Positions 26,828-35,734 of a DNA stretch of 64,000 nt are shown here, piece by piece. The position numbers were made by a program, and so were the translations under genes. Below the pieces are notes generated by a model, which was given only the letters and a program-made list of their open reading frames with translations, searched no databases and had not been told where the DNA came from. Source of the stretch: an uncultured Prevotellaceae bacterium (GTDB taxonomy: Bacteria; Bacteroidota; Bacteroidia; Bacteroidales; Bacteroidaceae); the NCBI GenBank assembly GCA_902775475.1, contig CACYME010000004.1, forward strand, positions 30,096 through 94,095, given 5' to 3'. Position 1 is the first letter of the stretch. Each line of letters begins with the position of its first letter.

Positions 26828-28474
26828 CTACTTCGATTTCTTGGTGAAGAAGCCAATGCGGTGGTTGCGGCCCTTGCGTCCCAGCGAGCGCAGCTGGTAC
26901 ATGCCGTCGGGCAGGTTGCTGATGTTGAGCATGTGGCTGTAGGGACAGATGGTTATCTGCTGGCCAAGGGCATTCTCTATGATGACAAAGTCGGCATCGA
27001 GCGTAGCGCCTTTCTCGGGCATGGCGATGGGTCGCCCGTCGCTCCTGGCAATGATGGGGGCGGCATATTCGGGCCCGGCGTTGAGCAGCAGCTGCACGGC
27101 AGGACCCTCCTGGCCGTAGCGGTCCATGGCCGTCACGGCGTAGTTCACGTTGTTGCTGGGCACGAGGATGTCGGTCTGGGCGAGGCGCATGGCCATCAGG
27201 TTCTCGGCCTTGGTGATGTCGACGGGAAAGTCGGGCGAGGCGTAGACGTTATAGTGGAGGTCGGGCGCACCACTGCGGTCTTGTGCTCCGCCCCAGCTGA
27301 GCCTGTTGCCCTTCAGCTGGATGGCCGTGGGGGCCGTGGGTGCAGGCCGCCCCTCCCACGTCATGGGCGGCACGAGGGCTGGCTTGGCATCGAAGCGCTT
27401 GCCCAGGTCGTAGATGCCTTTCACGTTGTCGGTGAAGAAGCGCGAACGGAAGTAGCAGTGGCCCAGCCCCAGCTGGCGCACCACGCTGAGCTGGCGTTCC
27501 ACCATGTCGAGCGTCCAGCGGCCCTCACGTGGGTCGAGGAAGTAGATGCCCAGGCCGGGCACCACGGTGCGCCCGTAGCTGCGCTCCTGCCAGTCGATGG
27601 CGAAGGGGTAGAAATTGTCGCCCTGGAAGTACATCATGGGGTAGAGCTGGTCCATCAGCCCCGTGCGCAGCCACTCCTGCGCGTCCTGGCAGACGGCGGT
27701 GCGGGCGTTCCAGCCTCCGGCGCGATAGCGCGTCAGGTCGTCGTGCTTTCCGATGGGCGAGCACGACATCTTCACCCAGGGCTTCTCCTGCTTCACCGCG
27801 TCGTGGATGGCACGGGCTATGCGGGTGATGTTCTCGCGGCCCTTCGCCCTGGAGACCTTTATCTTCCACTGCTCAGGATAGCGAATGTAGTCGAGGTGGA
27901 TGCCGTCGATGTCGTAGTTGCGGGTAATCTCGCGGCAGATGTTGGCCAGATAGGTGGCCGTCTCTGGGTTCTCGGGGTCCATGAATGCGTCTTCACCGAT
28001 GCGCTTCACCAGTTTTGGCTGCTTCTTGCGCATTTGCTGGGCACCAATCTTGTTCCATTTGCCGATGGGGAGGGTCACCACCCAGGCGTGGCATTCCATG
28101 CCGCGACGGTGGCACTCGTCGATGCACAGCTGCAGCGGGTCGTAGCCAGGAGCCACGCCGGGCGTGCCGCTGAAACCGCCCTCCCAAGGCTCCATGGCCG
28201 ACGGGTAGATGGTGGTGGCGCGCACACGGGCCTGCACCAGCACGGTGTTGATGCCGCCCTGCTGCAGCTGGTCGAGAATGTGGCTGAGGTCGCGCTTCTG
28301 CTGTTCCTGGTTGGTGGTCGAAGGCCAGTCGAGGCCCGAAATGATGGTCAGCCAGACGGCTCTTACCTCGTGCTTAGGGGCGGGTGTGTCGTCCCAGGGA
28401 AGGGTGGGGGCATCTTGTGCCTTGAGCGTAAGAACTGACCATATAATAATAAGTGAAAAGCAGAAATGTCTCAT
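26828..28474 (-). CDS. GHL10-type glycoside hydrolase-like protein
   Basis: A 548-residue exported protein: signal peptide MRHFCFSLIIIWSVLTLKAQ, then the GHL10 (DUF187) TIM-barrel family opening KHEVRAVWLTIISGLDWP. Family landmarks are GGINTVLVQARVRATTIYPS, EPWEGGFSGTPG and YDIDGIHLDYIRYPE, which carries the acidic residues at the barrel's C-terminal edge. The last ~130 residues look like a fibronectin/FN3-type accessory domain. Members are thought to act on cell-wall or polysaccharide substrates; substrate unknown. An upstream in-frame ATG at 28612 would lie above the promoter, so the 28474 start is preferred. Confidence 0.8.
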   Translation of the reverse strand: MRHFCFSLIIIWSVLTLKAQDAPTLPWDDTPAPKHEVRAVWLTIISGLDWPSTTNQEQQKRDLSHILDQLQQGGINTVLVQARVRATTIYPSAMEPWEGGFSGTPGVAPGYDPLQLCIDECHRRGMECHAWVVTLPIGKWNKIGAQQMRKKQPKLVKRIGEDAFMDPENPETATYLANICREITRNYDIDGIHLDYIRYPEQWKIKVSRAKGRENITRIARAIHDAVKQEKPWVKMSCSPIGKHDDLTRYRAGGWNARTAVCQDAQEWLRTGLMDQLYPMMYFQGDNFYPFAIDWQERSYGRTVVPGLGIYFLDPREGRWTLDMVERQLSVVRQLGLGHCYFRSRFFTDNVKGIYDLGKRFDAKPALVPPMTWEGRPAPTAPTAIQLKGNRLSWGGAQDRSGAPDLHYNVYASPDFPVDITKAENLMAMRLAQTDILVPSNNVNYAVTAMDRYGQEGPAVQLLLNAGPEYAAPIIARSDGRPIAMPEKGATLDADFVIIENALGQQITICPYSHMLNISNLPDGMYQLRSLGRKGRNHRIGFFTKKSK

Positions 28475-28493
28475 GAACTGTTTGATTTTGAGT

Positions 28494-28525
28494 GCAAAGG
28501 TACAAATAAGTGAGCGAAAAGCAAA
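28494..28525 (-). promoter_or_regulatory. Promoter of the GHL10-type gene (copy 1)
   Basis: Minus strand: -33 TTTG (28522-28525), 19-nt spacer, -7 TACCTTTGC (28494-28502). The segment 28499-28528 recurs exactly at 28587-28616. Confidence 0.75.
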
Positions 28526-28581
28526 GAAAAAAAACTTGTTTTTTCGATTTGCTTTTCCGAACGGGCGTACCTTCGGCAATG

Positions 28582-28613
28582 TCAAGGGTACAAATAAGTG
28601 AGCGAAAAGCAAA
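28582..28613 (-). promoter_or_regulatory. Duplicated promoter (copy 2, mutated -7)
   Basis: A 30-bp exact copy of 28499-28528, displaced by 88 bp. The -33 TTTG is kept, but the -7 reads TACCCTTG, one mismatch from consensus, so activity may be reduced. Confidence 0.6.
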
Positions 28614-28631
28614 GAATTTTTCCCGTTTTTC

Positions 28632-28662
28632 TTTGCATTTTGATCACTTATTCGTACCTTTG
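28632..28662 (+). promoter_or_regulatory. Promoter of the cstA operon
   Basis: Plus strand: -33 TTTG (28632-28635), 19-nt spacer, -7 TACCTTTG (28655-28662), 33 nt before the cstA ATG. Its spacer (CACTTATTCG) is nearly identical to that of the opposing promoters (CACTTATTTG). Confidence 0.75.
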
Positions 28663-28695
28663 CAACAAATTTGATAATCAGTTAATACAAGCAAG

Positions 28696-30159
28696 ATGAT
28701 TACTTTTCTGTTAAGTTTCGTAGCGTTGGTACTGGGCTATTTCCTCTACGGTCGTTTCGTGGAGCGCGTGTTCGGCCCCGACGACAGACCAACGCCTGCC
28801 GTGGCCAAGGCCGATGGCGTAGATTTCATGGTGCTTCCCGGCTGGAAGATTTTCATGATTCAGTTCCTCAACATCGCGGGAACGGGCCCCATCTTCGGTG
28901 CCATCATGGGTGCCAAGTTCGGACCTGCGGCCTATCTGTGGATTGTCCTCGGCTGTATTTTTGCCGGTGCCACCCACGACTATCTGAGCGGCATGCTCTC
29001 CGTGCGTCATGGCGGAGCCAACCAGCCTGAGCTGATAGGCCACTATCTGGGCAAGACCACGAAGCAGGTGATGCTGGTCTTCGCGGTGTTCCTGCTGATG
29101 ATGGTGGGTGCCGTCTTCGTGTTCAGTCCTGCCAAGATTCTGGGCGACATGTGGGAGCCGGCCGTCGTGACGGAGCAGGCGGGGCAGTACACCTTCTGGA
29201 TTGTCATTATCTTCCTCTACTATCTCATTGCAACGATGATGCCTATCGACAAGATTATCGGCAAGATATACCCCCTCTTTGCCTTCTCGCTGCTGTTCAT
29301 GGCCGGAGCACTGATGGTGATGCTGTTTGTGAAGTGGCCGTCCATCCCCGAGTTGTGGGAGGGCCTTCCCGGCGAAGCACTCACCCCCAAGGCCGTGTTC
29401 CCGGCCCTGTTCATCACCATCGCCTGCGGTGCCATCAGCGGTTTCCATGCCACGCAGAGCCCGCTCATGGCCCGCTGTATGAAGAGCGAGCGGCAGGGAC
29501 GCCCCATCTTCTACGGTGCCATGATTACCGAGGGCATCGTGGCCCTCATCTGGGCTACCGTGGCCATGTTCTTCTTCTACGACCAGCCTACGCCCGGCTA
29601 TGAGCAGATTGCCGGTGGGGCAGCGGCCCTGAACGATGCACCCTCCGTCGTGACCATTATTAGTAAGGACTGGCTGCTCGCCGTAGGCAGCATACTGGCG
29701 TTGCTGGGTGTGGTGGCAGCCCCCATCACCAGCGGCGACACGGCCCTGCGCTCGGCCCGCCTCATCATTGCCGACTTCATCCACCTGGAGCAGCGCTCCA
29801 TTCGCAAGCGCCTCTATGTCTGCATACCTTTGTTCGCAGCAGTCGTTGCCTTGCTCATCTGGCAGATGTCTGACGCCAATGGCTTCAACATGATATGGGG
29901 ATGGTTCGGATGGTCTAACCAGACGCTGGCCGTCTTCATGCTCTGGACTGTCACCGTCTATCTGGTGCAGCAGCGTAAACCCTATGTCATTACGCTCATT
30001 CCCGCCCTGTTCATGACGACGGTGTGCACCACCTATCTCTTCACCGAGCAACTCTTCACCCTGCCCCGAATCTGGACGTGGATCATTGCCTGCGCCGCTG
30101 TGCTCGTTTCGCTGACGTGGTTCTTCCTTTGGTATAGAAATTACAAATCAAAACATTAA
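28696..30159 (+). CDS. cstA: CstA-family pyruvate/peptide carbon-starvation transporter
   Basis: A 487-residue inner-membrane protein with about 13 hydrophobic segments and the CstA family core: WKIFMIQFLNIAGTGPIFGAIMG (about 51-73), GATHDYLSGMLSVRHGG (about 94-110) and ISGFHATQSPLMARC (about 247-261). E. coli CstA and BtsT are pyruvate transporters of ~700 residues; this shorter Bacteroidetes form lacks much of the C-terminal part. It heads a five-gene run (beta-barrel, nadC, GH109-like, kinase) with gaps of 10-31 bp. Confidence 0.88.
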   Translation: MITFLLSFVALVLGYFLYGRFVERVFGPDDRPTPAVAKADGVDFMVLPGWKIFMIQFLNIAGTGPIFGAIMGAKFGPAAYLWIVLGCIFAGATHDYLSGMLSVRHGGANQPELIGHYLGKTTKQVMLVFAVFLLMMVGAVFVFSPAKILGDMWEPAVVTEQAGQYTFWIVIIFLYYLIATMMPIDKIIGKIYPLFAFSLLFMAGALMVMLFVKWPSIPELWEGLPGEALTPKAVFPALFITIACGAISGFHATQSPLMARCMKSERQGRPIFYGAMITEGIVALIWATVAMFFFYDQPTPGYEQIAGGAAALNDAPSVVTIISKDWLLAVGSILALLGVVAAPITSGDTALRSARLIIADFIHLEQRSIRKRLYVCIPLFAAVVALLIWQMSDANGFNMIWGWFGWSNQTLAVFMLWTVTVYLVQQRKPYVITLIPALFMTTVCTTYLFTEQLFTLPRIWTWIIACAAVLVSLTWFFLWYRNYKSKH

Positions 30160-30172
30160 ATTACAGATAATT

Positions 30173-30685
30173 ATGAAGAAAACAATTCTTTCGCTGCTTT
30201 GCGCCGTGTTCGCGCTGGCAAGCAATGCACAGAGCTACACCACTCCCCAACTGGACCGTCCTCCCTTTGGCGAGGGCAAGTTCTATACGGCTGCCTCCAT
30301 GTCGGGACTGGGCGTCAACTGGAACAAGTGTGAAAAATGGAATTTCGACCTGCAGGCCAAGGCGGGCTACCTGTTCATGGACAACTGGATGGTGACGGCT
30401 CAGCTGGGCTACAACTACCTGACCCACGGGGCCAACTCGCTGGAGGCTGGTGCCGGACTGCGCTACTACATTGAGCAGAACGGACTGTGGGTAGGGGCCA
30501 GTGGCAACTATGTGCATAAGTACCACACCTACGACGACTTCATGCCGAGCGTGCAGCTGGGCTATTCCTTCTTCCTGAACCGCACCGTGACCCTTGAGCC
30601 CGAAATCTTCTATAATCAGAGCCTCAAGGACAACGACTACTCTGGCTTAGGCTTCCGCATCGGTATTGGTATCTACTTTGAATAA
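30173..30685 (+). CDS. Small outer-membrane beta-barrel protein
   Basis: A 170-residue protein with a signal peptide (cleavage after ASNAQ, about 19) and alternating hydrophobic strands (FDLQAKAGYLFMDNWMVTAQLGYNY, LEAGAGLRYYI, PSVQLGYSFFLN), ending in IGIGIYFE with a near-terminal aromatic residue. This is the pattern of 8-stranded OmpA/OmpW-like barrels. Function unknown. It is 13 bp after cstA and 12 bp before nadC. Confidence 0.7.
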   Translation: MKKTILSLLCAVFALASNAQSYTTPQLDRPPFGEGKFYTAASMSGLGVNWNKCEKWNFDLQAKAGYLFMDNWMVTAQLGYNYLTHGANSLEAGAGLRYYIEQNGLWVGASGNYVHKYHTYDDFMPSVQLGYSFFLNRTVTLEPEIFYNQSLKDNDYSGLGFRIGIGIYFE

Positions 30686-30697
30686 CAGGAGGCGCTT

Positions 30698-31546
30698 ATG
30701 CTGAGTACAGAAGAACTGGTTGACAGGCTGATTGACCTGTCGTTTGCCGAAGACATCGGCGACGGCGACCATACCACGTTGTGCTGCATCCCCGAGGACG
30801 CCATGGGACGCTCGCACCTGCTCATCAAGGAAGACGGCATCCTGGCTGGCGTAGAGGTGGCCAAGGAGGTGTTCCGCCGCTTCGACCCCACCATGCAGGT
30901 GGAGGTGCTCATGGGCGACGGCTCGCAGGTGAAGAAGGGCGACATTGCCATGGTCGTTACGGGCAAGGTGCGCTCGCTGTTGCAGACTGAGCGACTGATG
31001 CTGAACATCATGCAGCGCATGAGCGGCATTGCCACCATGACGGCGCGGTACGTGGAACGGCTGAAGGGAACGGGCACCCGCGTGCTCGACACTCGCAAGA
31101 CCACCCCCGGCATGCGCATGCTGGAGAAACAGGCCGTGAAGATTGGCGGCGGATGCAACCACCGCATCGGGCTTTTCGACATGATTCTGCTGAAGGACAA
31201 CCACGTGGACTTCGCCGGAGGCATCGTCAATGCCATCGACCGTTGCCATGCCTATCTGGAGGAGAAGGGGCTTAACCTGAAGATTGAAATAGAGGTGCGC
31301 AACTTCGACGAGCTGCAGCAGGTGCTCGACCACGGTGGCGTTGACCGCATCATGCTTGACAATTTCTCGGTGCCCGACACGAAGAAGGCCGTCGACATCA
31401 TCGACCATCGCTTTGAGACGGAGTCGAGTGGCGGCATCACCTTCGATACCATCCGCGACTATGCCGAGCAGGGTGTCGACTTCATCTCTGTGGGAGCACT
31501 TACCCACAGCGTGAAAGGCCTCGACATGAGCTTCAAGGCCTGCTGA
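30698..31546 (+). CDS. nadC: Nicotinate-nucleotide pyrophosphorylase (carboxylating)
   Basis: A 282-residue quinolinate phosphoribosyltransferase: quinolinate plus PRPP gives nicotinate mononucleotide in de novo NAD synthesis. Landmarks: EDIGDGDHTT near the N-terminus, LNIMQRMSGIATMTARYVE (about 103-121), TRKTTPGMRMLEKQAVKIGGG (about 131-151, substrate/PRPP-binding Arg and Lys), and HRIGLFDMILLKDNH (about 155-169). No nadA or nadB is adjacent, so this gene is separated from its pathway partners and embedded in a transport/sugar operon. Confidence 0.93.
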   Translation: MLSTEELVDRLIDLSFAEDIGDGDHTTLCCIPEDAMGRSHLLIKEDGILAGVEVAKEVFRRFDPTMQVEVLMGDGSQVKKGDIAMVVTGKVRSLLQTERLMLNIMQRMSGIATMTARYVERLKGTGTRVLDTRKTTPGMRMLEKQAVKIGGGCNHRIGLFDMILLKDNHVDFAGGIVNAIDRCHAYLEEKGLNLKIEIEVRNFDELQQVLDHGGVDRIMLDNFSVPDTKKAVDIIDHRFETESSGGITFDTIRDYAEQGVDFISVGALTHSVKGLDMSFKAC

Positions 31547-31577
31547 CCTTTTACCTTTGACCTAAACCCTGAATGCT

Positions 31578-32966
31578 ATGATGAGAAGAGTTTTGAGAGT
31601 GGCCGCATTGGCGTTGATGACCGTGTGGCTGGGGGGTGCTGCGCAACAGGTGAAACCTTTGCAAACCGATGTGCCAAAGCGGCCTTCAGGGCAGACTGAC
31701 GTGCTTCAGCTGACGGCCCAGCCCATCAAGGTGGTGCGAGTAGGGTTTGTGGGGCTGGGTATGCGTGGCCCTGGCGCCGTGGAACGTTTCAGCCAGATTG
31801 ACGGGACGGACGTGAAGGGCCTCTGCGACGTGGAGACCGACCGTGTGGAGGCGTGCCAGAAACTGCTGGAGAAGCATGGTCGCCCCCGTGCAACGGCCTA
31901 TAGCGGCAGCACTGAGGCTTATAAAAAGATGTGTGAGCGCAAGGACATCGACCTCATCTACATCGCTACCGACTGGGTGCACCATGTGCCCATTGCCCTC
32001 TATGCCATGGAGCATGGCAAGCATGTGGCCATCGAAGTGCCGGCAGCAATGAACCTGGAGGAAATCTGGCAGCTGATCAATACCTCGGAGCGTACCCGGA
32101 AGCACTGCATGATGCTCGAGAACTGCGTCTACGACTTCTTCGAGCTGGCTGCCTTGAACATGGCTCAGCAGGGACTCTTCGGCGAGGTGATTCATGTGGA
32201 GGGCTCCTATCTGCACAATCTCGATGACTTCTGGACGGCCTACTGGAACAACTGGCGCCTGGACTACAATGCAAAGCATCGGGGTGATGTGTATCCCACG
32301 CATGGCATCGGCCCTGACTGTCAGGTGCTGAACATCCACCGGGGCGACCGCATGGACTATCTTGTTGCAGTCGACACAAAGCCTGTGAACGGTCCGCGAG
32401 TGGTGAAGAAGCTGATGGGGAAGGACTGCCCCGACTTCCAGAATGGTGACCAGACTTCGACGCTGATTCGCACGGTCAATGGAAAGACGATGCTCATTCA
32501 GCACGATGTGTTGACGCCTCGCCCCTATAGCCGCATGTTCCAGGTGGTGGGCAGCGATGGCTATGCCAGCAAGTACCCCATCTATCAGCTGCTGTTCCGT
32601 CAGGAAATGCTCAGCAACAGCGGAATACCTGACCATGAGAACCTGAATGCTCATGCAGCTATGCCCGACAGCCTCTGCAACGCCATGTTGCACAAATACC
32701 TGCCCGACTTCGTGAAGGAACTGGAGGAGAAAGCTAAGCGCGTAGGCGGTCATGGCGGCATGGACTTCATCATGGACTATCGCCTCGTCTACTGCCTGCA
32801 GAACGGCCTTCCCTTGGATATGGATGTCTACGACATGGCTGAATGGTGCTGTCTGGGTGAGCTGACACGCATCTCGTTAGAGAACAACTCTGCGCCGGTA
32901 GCCATTCCCGATTTTACACGGGGAGCGTGGAACCGCATCAAGGGTTTTAAGTACGCCTTCAAATAA
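31578..32966 (+). CDS. Gfo/Idh/MocA family enzyme, GH109-like glycosidase
   Basis: A 462-residue exported protein with a Rossmann NAD-binding domain (VGFVGLGMRGPGAVERF, about 55-71) and a C-terminal alpha/beta domain. Features pointing to GH109 (NAD-dependent alpha-N-acetylgalactosaminidases) rather than a plain oxidoreductase are the KHVAIEVPAAMNLEEIW stretch, MMLENCVYDFFEL and the YPTHGIGPDCQVLNIHRGDR motif (about 236-255). GH109 enzymes cleave terminal alpha-GalNAc, for example from blood-group A or mucin glycans, with NAD as a tightly held cofactor. The NahK-like kinase downstream supports amino-sugar use. Confidence 0.8.
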   Translation: MMRRVLRVAALALMTVWLGGAAQQVKPLQTDVPKRPSGQTDVLQLTAQPIKVVRVGFVGLGMRGPGAVERFSQIDGTDVKGLCDVETDRVEACQKLLEKHGRPRATAYSGSTEAYKKMCERKDIDLIYIATDWVHHVPIALYAMEHGKHVAIEVPAAMNLEEIWQLINTSERTRKHCMMLENCVYDFFELAALNMAQQGLFGEVIHVEGSYLHNLDDFWTAYWNNWRLDYNAKHRGDVYPTHGIGPDCQVLNIHRGDRMDYLVAVDTKPVNGPRVVKKLMGKDCPDFQNGDQTSTLIRTVNGKTMLIQHDVLTPRPYSRMFQVVGSDGYASKYPIYQLLFRQEMLSNSGIPDHENLNAHAAMPDSLCNAMLHKYLPDFVKELEEKAKRVGGHGGMDFIMDYRLVYCLQNGLPLDMDVYDMAEWCCLGELTRISLENNSAPVAIPDFTRGAWNRIKGFKYAFK

Positions 32967-32976
32967 GTTGGTGGGT

Positions 32977-34059
32977 ATGACAAGGGAGGATATCGTCAGG
33001 CATTTCGACCTGCAAGGTACGGTGGCATCCATAGAGCCGCTGGGTAATGGGCTTATCAACGACACTTATCGGGTGAAGACGGCTGAAGCCGATCAGCCCG
33101 ACTACGTGTTGCAGCGTATCAACCATGCCGTCTTTAAGGATGTTGACCTTTTGCAGCGCAACATCGAGGCTGTCACTCGCCATCTGCGTGCAAAACTTCA
33201 GCAGGACGAATGTGGTGACATTGACCGCCGGGTACTTCGTTTCATTCCAGCAAAAGACGGGAAGGCGTATTACTTTGACGGGGAGAACTATTGGCGCACC
33301 TCCGTTTTCATACCAGATACACTGACGATTGACGAGGTGACGCCCGCTTCCTCCTATGATGCAGGCAGAGCCTTTGGCCAGTTTGAGGGCATGTTGACGG
33401 ATTTCCCAGAGGTGCTGGGCGAGACAATTCCCGACTTCCATAATATGGAGCTGCGGCTCAACCAGTTGCGGCAAGCCGTAGCTGACGACCGCAAGGGGCG
33501 CGTGGCGCAGGTTGGTACTGAGTTGGCGCTGATTTGGAAACATGCCGAGCAGATGTGCCGGGCTGAGCAGATGCACCGGCAGGGCCTTCTACCCAAACGC
33601 ATCTGCCACTGCGATACCAAGGTGAACAATATTCTGTTTGACCGTGAAGGGCATGTGCTGTGCGTTATCGACCTTGACACGGTGATGCCTGCCTACGTCT
33701 TCTCGGATTATGGCGATTTCCTGAGAACGGCTGCCAACACCATGCCAGAGGATTCACCAGAGCAGGACAGCGTGGCTTTCCGCTGGGATATCTTTGAGGC
33801 TTTCACGCGAGGTTATCTGGAGTCGACGCGAAGTTTCCTCATGCCAGTTGAGACTGAGAACCTTCCATACGCTGTGGGGCTCTTTCCCATGATGCAGGCT
33901 GTGCGCTTCCTGACGGACTATCTGAATGGAGACACCTATTACAAGATTCGGTATCCAGAGCACAACTTGGTAAGGACACGCAATCAGTTGCGCTATTTTC
34001 AGCAAGTGGAAGCCCGGAAGGAAGATATGGAGCGGCTGATTCAGAGCTTGATAAAATAA
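32977..34059 (+). CDS. APH-fold sugar kinase, N-acetylhexosamine 1-kinase-like
   Basis: A 360-residue kinase of the aminoglycoside phosphotransferase fold. The start NGLINDTYRVKT is followed by the ATP-binding Lys region (YVLQRINHAVFKDV). The catalytic loop is RICHCDTKVNNILFD and the metal-binding segment VIDLDTVMPAYVFSDYGD, which is the pattern of NahK-type N-acetylhexosamine 1-kinases (GlcNAc/GalNAc to 1-phosphate). The GH109-like enzyme immediately upstream would provide GalNAc, so the pair forms a plausible salvage route. A TTG at 32968 in the same frame is a possible but less likely start. Confidence 0.75.
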   Translation: MTREDIVRHFDLQGTVASIEPLGNGLINDTYRVKTAEADQPDYVLQRINHAVFKDVDLLQRNIEAVTRHLRAKLQQDECGDIDRRVLRFIPAKDGKAYYFDGENYWRTSVFIPDTLTIDEVTPASSYDAGRAFGQFEGMLTDFPEVLGETIPDFHNMELRLNQLRQAVADDRKGRVAQVGTELALIWKHAEQMCRAEQMHRQGLLPKRICHCDTKVNNILFDREGHVLCVIDLDTVMPAYVFSDYGDFLRTAANTMPEDSPEQDSVAFRWDIFEAFTRGYLESTRSFLMPVETENLPYAVGLFPMMQAVRFLTDYLNGDTYYKIRYPEHNLVRTRNQLRYFQQVEARKEDMERLIQSLIK

Positions 34060-34088
34060 GAAATGCGGGGTCGGTGCCCCGCATTTCT
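34059..34088. terminator. Bidirectional terminator between the kinase and trxB
   Basis: Perfect 12-bp stem AGAAATGCGGGG / CCCCGCATTTCT with a 6-nt loop, placed between two convergent genes. Confidence 0.85.
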
Positions 34089-34103
34089 GTTGCTTTCCGT
34101 TTG

Positions 34104-35036
34104 TTAGTTTTCCATTAGGAAACGTTCGGCCTCAATGGCAGCCTGACAGCCTGTTCCGGCTGCGCTGATGGCCTGACGGTAGACGGCATCGGCGCAGTCG
34201 CCAGCCACGAACACGCCGGGTAGCTTTGTGCGGGGCGTGCCGTCAATCTTCTTCAGATAGCCCACCTCGTCGGTGTCGAGCCAAGGCTTGAAGATGTCGG
34301 TGTTTGGCTTGTGGCCGATGGCGAGGAAGAATCCGTCGATTTTAATGTCTACCAGCTCCTCGTCGGGCTCGCCACGGCGCTTCACAAGATGTGCACCTTC
34401 CACGCCTTCTTCGCCGTAGAGGCCCAGCGTGTTGTGCTCGAACAGAATCTCGATGTTCTCACGTTCTGCGACGCGCTGCTGCATCACCTTTGAAGCACGT
34501 AGGAAGGGTTTGCGCACAATCATGTAGACCTTTTTGGCCAGACCGCTCAGGTAGAGCGCATCCTCGCAGGCTGTATCGCCGCCGCCCACCACGGCCACGG
34601 TCTTCTTGCGGTAGAAGAACCCGTCGCAGGTGGCACAGGCAGAGACGCCCATTCCGTTGTATTTCTGTTCATCGGGGATACCGAGATACTTGGCCGAGGC
34701 ACCAGTAGCAATGATGACCGTGTCGGCCTCCAGTTCGTTGCCTGCATCGTCCTTCAGCCGATATGGGCGTGCGGAGAAGTCCACTTCGACAATCTCGCCG
34801 TCGCGGATATCCGTGCCGAAGCGCTCTGCCTGCTGGCGCAGGTCCATCATCATCTGGTTGCCGTCAACACCTTCGGGATATCCGGGAAAGTTCTCCACTT
34901 CCGTTGTCTGCGTCAGCTGTCCGCCAGGTTGCAGTCCGCAATACTCAATGGGCTGCAGATTGGCGCGAGAAGCGTAAATGGCAGCGGTGTACCCTGCGGG
35001 TCCGCTGCCAATGATTAAGCATTTCGTCTTTTCCAT
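34104..35036 (-). CDS. trxB: Thioredoxin-disulfide reductase
   Basis: A 310-residue NADPH-dependent FAD flavoprotein that reduces thioredoxin. FAD-binding GSGPAGYTAAIYASR (about 11-25), redox-active CATCDGFF (about 134-141), NADPH site VVGGGDTACEDALYLS (about 149-164) and C-terminal FVAGDCAD (about 276-283) are all present. It follows the glutathione-peroxidase gene by 4 bp, so the two form a thiol/peroxide detoxification operon. Confidence 0.95.
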   Translation of the reverse strand: MEKTKCLIIGSGPAGYTAAIYASRANLQPIEYCGLQPGGQLTQTTEVENFPGYPEGVDGNQMMMDLRQQAERFGTDIRDGEIVEVDFSARPYRLKDDAGNELEADTVIIATGASAKYLGIPDEQKYNGMGVSACATCDGFFYRKKTVAVVGGGDTACEDALYLSGLAKKVYMIVRKPFLRASKVMQQRVAERENIEILFEHNTLGLYGEEGVEGAHLVKRRGEPDEELVDIKIDGFFLAIGHKPNTDIFKPWLDTDEVGYLKKIDGTPRTKLPGVFVAGDCADAVYRQAISAAGTGCQAAIEAERFLMEN

Positions 35037-35040
35037 GATT

Positions 35041-35592
35041 CTATTTCAGCAGTTCCTCAATCTTGGCTGCGATGACCTCAATGCTCTCCGTAGGTTCAAA
35101 GCGTGCTACGACCATGCCTTTCTTGTCGACGAGGAATTTGGTGAAGTTCCACTTGATGTCGGGCTTCTCCTTGTATTCGGGGTCTTCCTTCGACAGCATG
35201 TCGTCGAGAATGTGGGCGATGGGGTGCTCCATGTTCCAGCCGGCGAAGCCCTTTTGCTCCTGAAGGAACAGGAAAAGCGGGTCGGCGTCGGGGCCGTTCA
35301 CCTTAATCTTCTTGAACTGCGGGAATTCTGTGCCGAAGTTCAACTTGCAGAATTCGTGGATGCTCTCGTCGGTGCCGGGAGCCTGCTGTCCGAACTGGTT
35401 GCAGGGGAAGTCGAGGATGACAAAATGCTGTGAGCGATACTTCTGGTAGAGTTTCTCCAGTTCGTCGTATTGTGGAGTGAAGCCACACTTTGTTGCGGTG
35501 TTCACGATGAGTAGCACCTCGTTGGCGTACTCTTTCAGCGACACGTCCTTTCCTTTTCTGTCCTTGACAGTGAAATCATAAACTGTTTTCAT
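35041..35592 (-). CDS. Glutathione-peroxidase-family thiol peroxidase
   Basis: A 183-residue GPx-fold protein. The peroxidatic Cys is in NTATKCGFTPQYDEL (about 31-45), Gln in FPCNQFGQQAPG (about 63-74) and Trp in KWNFTKFLVD (about 149-158). The second Cys in FPCNQ suggests a thioredoxin-dependent 2-Cys mechanism, which agrees with trxB lying directly downstream. It is Cys, not Sec. Reaction: reduction of hydroperoxides in the cytoplasm. Confidence 0.92.
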   Translation of the reverse strand: MKTVYDFTVKDRKGKDVSLKEYANEVLLIVNTATKCGFTPQYDELEKLYQKYRSQHFVILDFPCNQFGQQAPGTDESIHEFCKLNFGTEFPQFKKIKVNGPDADPLFLFLQEQKGFAGWNMEHPIAHILDDMLSKEDPEYKEKPDIKWNFTKFLVDKKGMVVARFEPTESIEVIAAKIEELLK

Positions 35593-35649
35593 TCTTTACT
35601 TAATAGCTTTTTATGTGGTTAGTTTTGCTTGTTTTTTGTTGTTCAGCTT

Positions 35650-35658
35650 ACAAATATA
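35650..35658 (-). promoter_or_regulatory. Bacteroidetes -7 box for gpx-trxB
   Basis: TATATTTGT on the minus strand, 57 nt upstream of the gpx ATG. Confidence 0.5.
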
Positions 35659-35734
35659 CGTAAAAAGTTTTTAGCGGGCAAAATTATTAGGAGTTTTTAA
35701 GTAAAAAAGTTCATCTTGTGCATCGCGGAGCCGC

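Noticed and set aside
28494-28662. Repeated 30-bp segments as CRISPR or attachment sites.
   Set aside because: They contain well-spaced -33 and -7 boxes in the right orientation for both genes; promoter duplication explains them.
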